Source: Perkinsus olseni
Taxonomy: Eukaryota; Perkinsozoa; Perkinsida; Perkinsidae
Assembly: GCA_013115135.1 (NCBI GenBank)
Contig: JABANP010000900.1
Coordinates: forward strand, 1-13,005
Length of the DNA stretch: 13,005 nucleotides
Reading direction: 5' to 3'
The position numbers were made by a program, and so were the translations under genes. Of the stretch, positions 7,181 through 13,005 are shown piece by piece (the stretch's first letter is position 1; every line of letters begins with the position of its first letter). The notes under the pieces were generated by a model. That model saw only the letters and a list, made by a program, of their open reading frames with translations. It was not told where the DNA came from and searched no databases.

Positions 7181-8287
7181 ATACGTTTTTCAAAGGCGCT
7201 CTCGAAGAAGGCTCCTGGGAGCGAACAATGTATCGGTTCGGGAACGCCGTTTCGCATCGATGTTTGCGAATTGAACTCGAGTTCACATGTTACGCTCCGT
7301 CTAGGTTGATGCGTGCAGGGTAGTCTGGGCATGAGCTATATTCCAAGATCGGGATCGCGGTCAGCGTTTGGGTGAACACTGGAATGCAATAACAACGCGT
7401 CATGCTGACGATGACAGTGAAGCCACTGCGTACCAACCAGTAACTGTACTGGCAGTGCGGTACTGGTGTGCATGCCTGGCGTCGGCCCTGCGGGTGTGAG
7501 GCAATTTTCTTTCCCAAGTCTGGAAAGCGTGCATGAGGTTTAGTTCGGCAATCTACAAAGTCTTACCACACAGATCTCACCAGTGCAATAATTCCGAACA
7601 GAGACGCTACAGTCTATCGATATCATATACACTCCTTATGCTATCGGGCAGGCAGCACGCGCTCGGGGTTATTGAGCCGTCGTCGACGACCTTCGTTGCC
7701 CCTCCTTCGTATGCTATTCCCTGCCCACATAGAAACCCTCCGTTGTTCGATGGTTGAAAGGGTGTGGAAGGAGTCGGCTCCCAGTTCCCAAGCCTTCTTT
7801 CGTTGACCCTCAGGTCACCTGCAGAGGTAAAACTGTGCGCGTCAGCAGAATGAGCAACGTTCGTCGGCTAAGGACTTATCCCGGATAACCTGTTAGCTCT
7901 AGTTGAACCCCTGAGTCGCTCAGGGCCTTCTTCGCTAACACCTCACTCGACTTGGTAAAAGCCTTAGGAAACCACAAGTAAGATCGTTTCACTCAGGGGA
8001 TGAGAAGCGGTGAGTTTGCTCAAGTCCTTCATACTCACCATCAAGTTTAGATTCCGTGAGATATAACCTCACCGATTTGTCATTGTAGCCAGGTCACTCG
8101 GACCGCTAGAACTCAAGTCCGGAACTACTGATGATTGTAGGTTAGGCATAGAGGCATTAGCCTCAACCATTAGAAAGCGTGACAATCGTACTGAATAACA
8201 ACATTTCCCAAACGAAAACAAACATCCCCAGTTCAGTATGATTACGAGTGATGAGCCGTAATAGCGGGATCGAAGATATCGATCTAA
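7181..8287. other. intergenic stretch without a supported gene
   Basis: Only short frames occur, on both strands, with no signal peptide, no domain and no second copy in the window. One clean small hairpin lies at 7909-7925 (CCCTGAG, TCG, CTCAGGG). This segment has no counterpart near the other GH18 copy inside the window. Confidence 0.5.
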
Positions 8288-8289
8288 AG

Positions 8290-8480
8290 ACGCATGCACA
8301 CACGCATGTGCAGTGTCTCCCCGTGTTCCCTACGGGGGAAAGTACAAAGATGGGGGAGAGAAGCAGAAAAACCCCAGAAAACAGAGTGGAGAGTAAGAGA
8401 GCGTGTCTCCAGACGCATCCACACACGCATGCGCAAAATGTCCCCCCCGTGACACCTACAGGTGACAGTAAAAGTAAGAG
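8290..8480. repeat. degenerate ~123-bp tandem repeat with alternating purine-pyrimidine tracts
   Basis: AGACGCATGCACACACGCAT near 8288 recurs as AGACGCATCCACACACGCAT near 8411. Each is followed by a C-rich run (TGTCTCCCC, TGTCCCCCCC), a small inverted repeat (TTCCC/GGGAA; CACCT/AGGTG) and a purine-rich stretch with AGTA and AAG. Positions 8290-8312 are 23 bases of strict purine-pyrimidine alternation, and 8420-8435 are 16. Open frames run through on both strands, but their translations are low complexity and I do not call a gene. Confidence 0.65.
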
Positions 8481-8552
8481 TGAGTGGGGAATCGAATAAC
8501 TAGGCGCCTAGGTCAACGAACGCGACATCATACTTAAGGAGAGGCCCACAGC

Positions 8553-8937
8553 TTATGCTCGGACTACCCTGCACGCAAAGACATAGACGGAGCGTAACAT
8601 GTGCGTCCGTTCGTCCCAGCGTTCGCGTGCATTCCTCGTCTTTGAACATACGTTAACCCCAAATCCACGAAGAGATCAGTTTCCTCATCTTGTGGGCCCC
8701 GACGCAAATGGCCACACTGTACTGAGTTGTAGTGCACGTGGTGTGTTCATTCTCCTAGGTAGGGCTGAAATCAGCCGAGGGAAATGGAATTGTTACTGAT
8801 GACAGTTCGTGTGGACTATCGCCTTATCAGAGTGGGCTTCGGCTGGTAGTCAGTACAACGGAACATTCGCTCCCCTGAAAGTCCCGCTGCACGGTGTCTA
8901 CTCAGGTTTCCTTTGCGTACCAAGTTGGCCTCCAGCG
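8553..8937 (+). promoter_or_regulatory. conserved upstream region of GH18 gene 2
   Basis: Homologous to 5288-5714. The block 8809-8937 aligns without indels to 5586-5714. Here the frame stays open right into the GH18 start, but it has no ATG of its own (GTG at 8809 where copy 1 has ATG), and a TGA stands at 8797-8799. The region probably holds promoter and 5' untranslated sequence; an upstream coding exon is an alternative. Confidence 0.45.
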
Positions 8938-9968
8938 ATGGCATTCATCAGCTACCTTCTTCTGGCCGCCGTTACTCGGGCGAGTGAGGCGTTCGAGTTC
9001 TACGCATATTTCATAAGCGAAGACCTCCCAGTCACTAGGAATGCCTCGTATTTCGACGATATCTTCAACGCAGGAGTCACGGAGCTCATAATTATCGGAT
9101 TTTCCGTCTCCGCCAACGGGACGATAACGAGGACTTTCTCCAATGAGAACGAGCTACTGGTGGCCCGCCAGGCTGCCGACACTCACGCGGCGAGGGTCTC
9201 TTTGATGATAGGTGGAAGGATTCCGTTCATCAACGACGGCCCGGCTGCCTTCTCGAAGTTCTACGCCTCTTCGAACAACATGGTCGAGAAGTACAAGTTC
9301 GATGGTATCAATTTCGATTGGGAGTCCCCAAATAGTATCGAGGAGTGGAACAACTATCGAGATTTGATGAAGGGAACTAAGGAGAACGTGAAGAAGAACG
9401 GCAGGAATGTTAATGTCAGCGTGGCGTAAGTCAGGTTGAGCACCTGTCTGTTGTCGCATAGTCCGTCCTTCAGCATCGGTATTTCATACGCCCTGTACAA
9501 GAGCATTGGCTTGTGTGGTGTGGTGGACAAGTGTCTGTGGATGGGATACGACAACTGCGGCGACCCCAGAGGTCACTCCAACATTCATTGGGTGAAGAAC
9601 ATGGTCAACGAGTGGAAAAACGTTCAAGGTCTGCCACCCGCCAAGTTCGCTCTTGGGGTGAGATAACTCTCTGTACATGTCAAGCGAGGGTAGGTCGCCA
9701 TTCACAGGTACCTCTGTACGGCGAGAACGGTGCTGGGGCACAAGCGACGTATTCCCAGCTCGTTGAGATGGGCGCCGACCCCAAGGGGAACGGATCATTC
9801 AAAGGATACTTTTTCGACTCGCAGCCTATCCTGCAAGAGAAGATCGACTTATGCAACAACGAGAACTTGGGCGGGCTCATGGCCTTTCGTCTGAGGTGCG
9901 ATCTTCTGCCTGAGGATACGCGCTCCCTCATCTATGCCATTAAGCAAAAGCTGAAGCCAGGGCCTTGA
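8938..9968 (+). CDS. secreted GH18 chitinase-like protein, copy 2 (exons 8938-9425, 9462-9657, 9708-9968)
   Basis: Three exons with the same phases as copy 1 give 314 residues. The ATG at 8938 aligns with the start of copy 1 and opens a signal peptide (MAFISYLLLAAVTRASEA); an extension to 8809 has no ATG. FDGINFDWE is intact (D122, N125, D127, E129), SLMIGG fits the SxGG motif that copy 1 lacks, and MGYD is at 190-193. The last barrel strand has changed: GGLMAFRLRCD replaces GGLMAWQLGSD, so the conserved Trp that floors the substrate site is Phe288. Two extra cysteines appear, 195 (Arg in copy 1) and 292 (Ser in copy 1). Removal of the terminal Trp often goes with weak or absent hydrolysis in this family, so a lectin-like role is as likely as an enzyme. 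Ends at TGA 9966-9968. Confidence 0.85.
9426..9461 (+). other. intron 1 of GH18 gene 2 (36 bp)
   Basis: GTAAGT to CATAG, identical over all 36 bases to intron 1 of copy 1, with the same phase. Its removal bypasses the TAA at 9427-9429. Confidence 0.85.
9658..9707 (+). other. intron 2 of GH18 gene 2 (50 bp)
   Basis: GTGAGA to TTCACAG. The first 40 bases are identical to copy 1. It lacks the 14-nt palindromic insertion and so probably shows the older form. Confidence 0.85.
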
Positions 9969-10520
9969 CGAGGAAGACAATTCAACCGACTTTAATGCAC
10001 CCTAGCATCGGGTCTGATAGTCCTGAAGACAATTTTTTCAACCAGTTCTATTCGTAATACCACTTTGATGTATTTAAGCTACAGTATTATTCCGCCATCT
10101 ACTTGGTGAAGTCTGGCTACGAAATTTTCTCTTCATCAATTGTGATATTGATTTCGGCAGCGGAAAGGAATGGCTCATGATACAAGAAGACCTCGTACTG
10201 CAGGCACTCCGCGATGCAACCGTACGACAGCTCGGTGTGTCAGTTTATATTCCAACGCCGGTTCCGGCTAGCCGCAACCGGCTAGTCAGCCGGCTCAGTC
10301 AGACCCTTGCCGTCGGCAGGTTGCCGATGTGCTCAGTTGGAGACTTTCTGTAGCGTTGACATGTGCTCGGTCGGTATATGCCCAGTACTAGTGTTCTCGA
10401 GCGTTCACTGTCAACGAGACGGAGGGCTCCACAGAATCTTTCTCGGAGAAGTTAATCCTGGGCTCACCTTCGAAGGTAAGAATATGTGCACGTGCGAACG
10501 AGGAGCAGAACAAGCAACAT
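9969..10520. repeat. 3' flank of GH18 gene 2, with a copy-specific insertion
   Basis: Homologous to 6757-7180 up to the CTCACCTTCG block, but with about 140 extra bases at roughly 10220-10360. That insertion is GC-rich in part and holds a palindrome at 10257-10282. No gene seen. Confidence 0.6.
10257..10282. repeat. 26-bp palindrome with one mismatch
   Basis: GCCGGTT (10257-10263) pairs with AACCGGC (10276-10282). Between them lies the perfect palindrome CGGCTAGCCG (10265-10274), flanked by an opposed C/C mismatch. A further AGCCGGCT stands just downstream (10288-10295). It lies inside the part of the flank that copy 1 lacks. Confidence 0.75.
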
Positions 10521-11285
10521 TTTCCTCAGCACTTATCTTCAGCACATGCACTCTTCACAATTATGAACCTCATCACATGAAAATCTTGCCTCGGGAAATT
10601 ATCACTCCCTTCTGGTTACCACGCTGTCGCCGATGCCCTCCGCTACTACTCCCAGTTATGAGAAACCCAAGATGAAAAAGAAATAAAATGGCGACATGCT
10701 ATCTGTAGAGCATTTATCAAAAACCTTCACGTCAGGTGAGCTCCGGGGGTATGAGCTCCCGCTGACCACTCTGTCATAACTATATTATGGTCCCGACGTG
10801 CGGTATAATTGGTACACACGAGAAAAAAGCAGCAGAACGCAATGAGAATTGTTATGAGCCTCAGTTGACTCTAACACAAGAGTGAAGAGAGGCGCCAAGA
10901 AAGCCTTGAGTATGCGTGCAACTGGGTAGGCACTGCCTACTAGGCAGCATTGCTAATGGCAAAGCAGCGCAACTAAAAAGACAGCACTGAGGATACCATT
11001 CTCAGCTCTCAGCATCATCACATATAAGGAAGCATCAGAGCAGCAATACTCAGTAGCTCAATCACCCATGAATGAGCCCATAGCGACTCTGTAGAACAGA
11101 ATAGGGTTCAATAACGAAGTGAATAGCTGTAGTAGCACTTCGATGCAAAATCAAATGATGTTTTCCAGCACCCTTAAAAGGGACTCGCGTACGAAGTCCA
11201 ACCGTAGGATGCTAGATGGAAAATGTGACAGAAAAGCGTAGGACTGGACAGTCATTTGTAGCACTTTCTCACGAGGCATGGGTAT
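10521..11285. other. intergenic stretch without a supported gene
   Basis: No frame here has motif, signal peptide or paralogue support. One triple-arm structure stands out at 10926-10946: GTAGGCA, C, TGCCTA, C, TAGGCA, in which the middle arm can pair with either neighbour across a single C. Confidence 0.5.
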
Positions 11286-12282
11286 TCATCGATACATTGG
11301 GTTTAGTCCGACAGACTCCGCAACTCGCGAGCCATAAAAGCATCTTACCCACTCAAAGTCGCTGATACCAAAACGAGTCCCGTGCTCCTCGAATAGGTGG
11401 TCGAACCAGAGCTCAGCGGTGACGTTACCGCGCAAATAGTCGGTGGTAAACTTGAGCAGCTCATAGACGTAGAATATCACTTCATAAGAGCCGCCCGCCG
11501 TTCCCGGCATGAAGCCGGAGCCCCTAAAGGCAGTTGGAGCGGTGTCACTGTTGTAGGCGCACATGGTCGCTGTTGGACACAAAGTGATGTCTTCACAGTC
11601 ACCCTGAGCGATGAATGTGATCTTGGCGTTGAGGGTGTCATAGTTAACGCTATGACAGTAGACACAAGTGTCCTTGAGGAAGTGGTTCATCATTTTCAAA
11701 GAATTTCAAAATTGTTGCTGTAGATCATGACAGTTACACGATCGGCCCTCGTCATAAACCTGTCGACCAGTACAGCACCCTCATGATCATAGGGAATTGT
11801 CACACCGAGTTTCAAGTTGTGCTGTTTCAGCCTTTCCTTCACCTGGTCAACGCCGTCGAGTATCTTCATGTATGGGCTGAACTTAAAGCATAACGTCGAA
11901 GCTGATGCCAAGGGGTCCCATCTTCTCAGTCGCGAACTTGCGGACGAACGATTCGAAGACGAACACAAAATTGGTGGCCGAAACAGCTTCAACTCCTTGG
12001 GCTCCACCTTGATAGTATAGGTATACCGTCGCATGGTTCTTGCTGGCCCAGCGGAAGTCCTCGATGAACTTTGCTAGGTTCTTAGTATGTAAAATAGTTC
12101 CCTTCGTGGAGACATCGGCAACGTTCAAGTAAAGGTCACCGCACTTTGAAGAACTTTATGAAGGTTGGGTCGTCGTCTTCCCAGTACCGCTTCCGTGCAT
12201 AAGTAGCCATACATTGTTCCCCTTCATCCTCACCGAGAGAGGCAGCGAGAGACAGAACGGCGATAAAGGAGATGCATCGCAT
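11286..12282 (-). pseudogene. broken gene for a secreted protein, possibly a divergent GH18-like barrel
   Basis: Read on the minus strand, the ATG at 12282 opens a strong signal peptide (MRCISFIAVLSLAASLG) and the frame runs to TGA at 12136-12138. Coding-like sequence continues at once in a second frame (GDLYLNVADV... to TAA 11883-11885), then a third (SPYMKILDGV... to TGA at about 11696), then a fourth (11699 to TGA 11286-11288). The joins are single-base or two-base changes at short runs, and no GT-AG intron mends them. Strand-like segments in order (ATVYLYY, LGISFDV, LKLGVTI, RVTVMIY, KITFIAQ, DFEWVRC) suggest a TIM barrel. LGISFDVM resembles the GH18 strand DGINFDWE without its first Asp and Glu, and MIYS recalls MxYD. 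The family is therefore only a guess. It could be a true pseudogene or a real gene with sequencing errors. Confidence 0.6.
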
Positions 12283-13005
12283 TGCGAATGGTCAGAAACG
12301 AACGAGACACCGCAACCAACAACCTAGACGTCACTGGCGGCTCCGGCAGTGTGCGCGTACAGCAAGCAGAACGCGTGGAGACTGCATGTCCCCCGCATGC
12401 CGTGGCGTGTCCGTCCACGGGTCGTGGGCCACTGTAGATGATTCGCTAGTCCTGGACTTGAATTGGTGCGACGATTCCCTAGATGGCGGTCCCTCCTGGA
12501 GCCGTAGTCGACAAAGTACGAACAGCTTTGTGGGGCCGGTGGTGACTGCATGTCACCATCACTCTCCGATGGAGACATTGGGAAGCGTAACCGGTAGCGT
12601 GTAAGTTGTCCATGAGCCTCGGTTTCATGTCATACGGGCATAGGCCCGTGACAGACCAAGGACGGCGAAACTCGTCTACAGGTGGAGCGAGAGATATTCT
12701 CAGAGAAGTGGTGGGGGATATGACAGTGGAAAGAAGACTTCAGAGAACTTGGTTGAAGGGGTAACTGTGAGGGTCGAACCTACTACGACATACTGCAATG
12801 CTGTTTGAAGGCCCCGAGAACCAGGCGACTCACTGCATAGCTTAGCAAGTCGATAGAAATTCCTGGAAGCTGTGTCCAGCTCCTCGTTACAACTAACGGT
12901 GCGCCATCATTGCTGTTGCGGACAGTCTTATTGAGTAATGCCGTCATGCTGTTACCAGTATCGTGTAGTGTCTCTGTTGCCTCCTCTTATGCAGTGTGCC
13001 ATGTA
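12283..13005. other. window end, no supported gene
   Basis: The open frames near 12272-12604 (plus) and 12324-12578 (minus) overlap each other and lack motifs or signal peptides. The segment 12283 onward is the upstream side of the minus-strand broken gene and should hold whatever promoter it had. I see no RNA gene or repeat that I can support. Confidence 0.4.

Noticed and set aside
8163..8426. Minus-strand frame with hydrophobic stretches resembling membrane segments
   Set aside because: It reads through the alternating purine-pyrimidine tandem repeat, which produces Cys/Val/Thr-rich low complexity; no start context or paralogue supports it.
8809..8937. N-terminal extension of GH18 copy 2 to 8809
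   Set aside because: The extension begins with GTG, contains no ATG, and would bury a clear signal peptide that aligns with the start of copy 1. It is kept only as a possible upstream exon in the findings.
11883..11895. GT...AG segment of 13 bp that would join two frames of the minus-strand broken gene
   Set aside because: It restores the frame arithmetically, but 13 bp is too short for a spliceosomal intron; the introns seen here are 36 bp or more.
12765..12785. GGTCGAACCT resembling a tRNA B box
   Set aside because: No A box at a suitable distance and no cloverleaf can be folded from the surrounding bases.

Overview
The window reads as nuclear DNA of a eukaryote. Its best genes are interrupted by very short GT-AG introns (36, 50 and 64 bp). 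Predicted proteins begin with secretion signals, genes occur as tandem paralogues with decayed copies beside intact ones, and the spaces between genes are long. There are no operons or bacterial-type ribosome binding sites. Tiny introns, mid-range GC and tandem families of secreted proteins would suit a protist such as the alveolate Perkinsus. That assignment is inference from gene style, not a match I could test.

Layout. 1-2000: non-coding, with a dispersed repeat present twice (about 119-455 and 1008-1452), a 33-bp palindrome at 610-642 and a hairpin-rich stretch at 1456-1560. 2001-4300: a tandem duplication of about 1.1 kb. The first unit holds an intact gene for a secreted 257-residue protein of no recognised family (2101-2874), and the second holds its decayed copy. 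4300-5290: mostly featureless, with one doubtful open frame. 5288-10520: a second, larger tandem duplication (period about 3.2 kb) carrying two three-exon genes for secreted glycoside hydrolase family 18 (chitinase-like) proteins at 5715-6756 and 8938-9968. These are separated by about 1.4 kb of gene-free DNA containing a degenerate repeat with alternating purine-pyrimidine tracts. 10520-11285: no gene seen. 11286-12282, minus strand: a broken gene that starts with a good signal peptide and has three frame changes; its strand pattern faintly recalls a GH18-like barrel. 12283-13005: no gene seen.

How it fits together. The window looks like a birth-and-death locus for secreted proteins. The two GH18 copies each keep the catalytic signature but have lost different surrounding motifs. 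They differ mostly by amino-acid-changing substitutions in exon 2, while the first intron is identical. Comparing the duplicates with each other shows the most unusual signal here: several copy-specific insertions, three of them 14 nt long, that create small palindromes with a single central base, usually as a forward-reverse-forward triplet of arms. This is the expected footprint of short template switching during replication. One such event adds a frameshift to the decayed copy of the first gene, and another lengthens an intron of the first GH18 gene.
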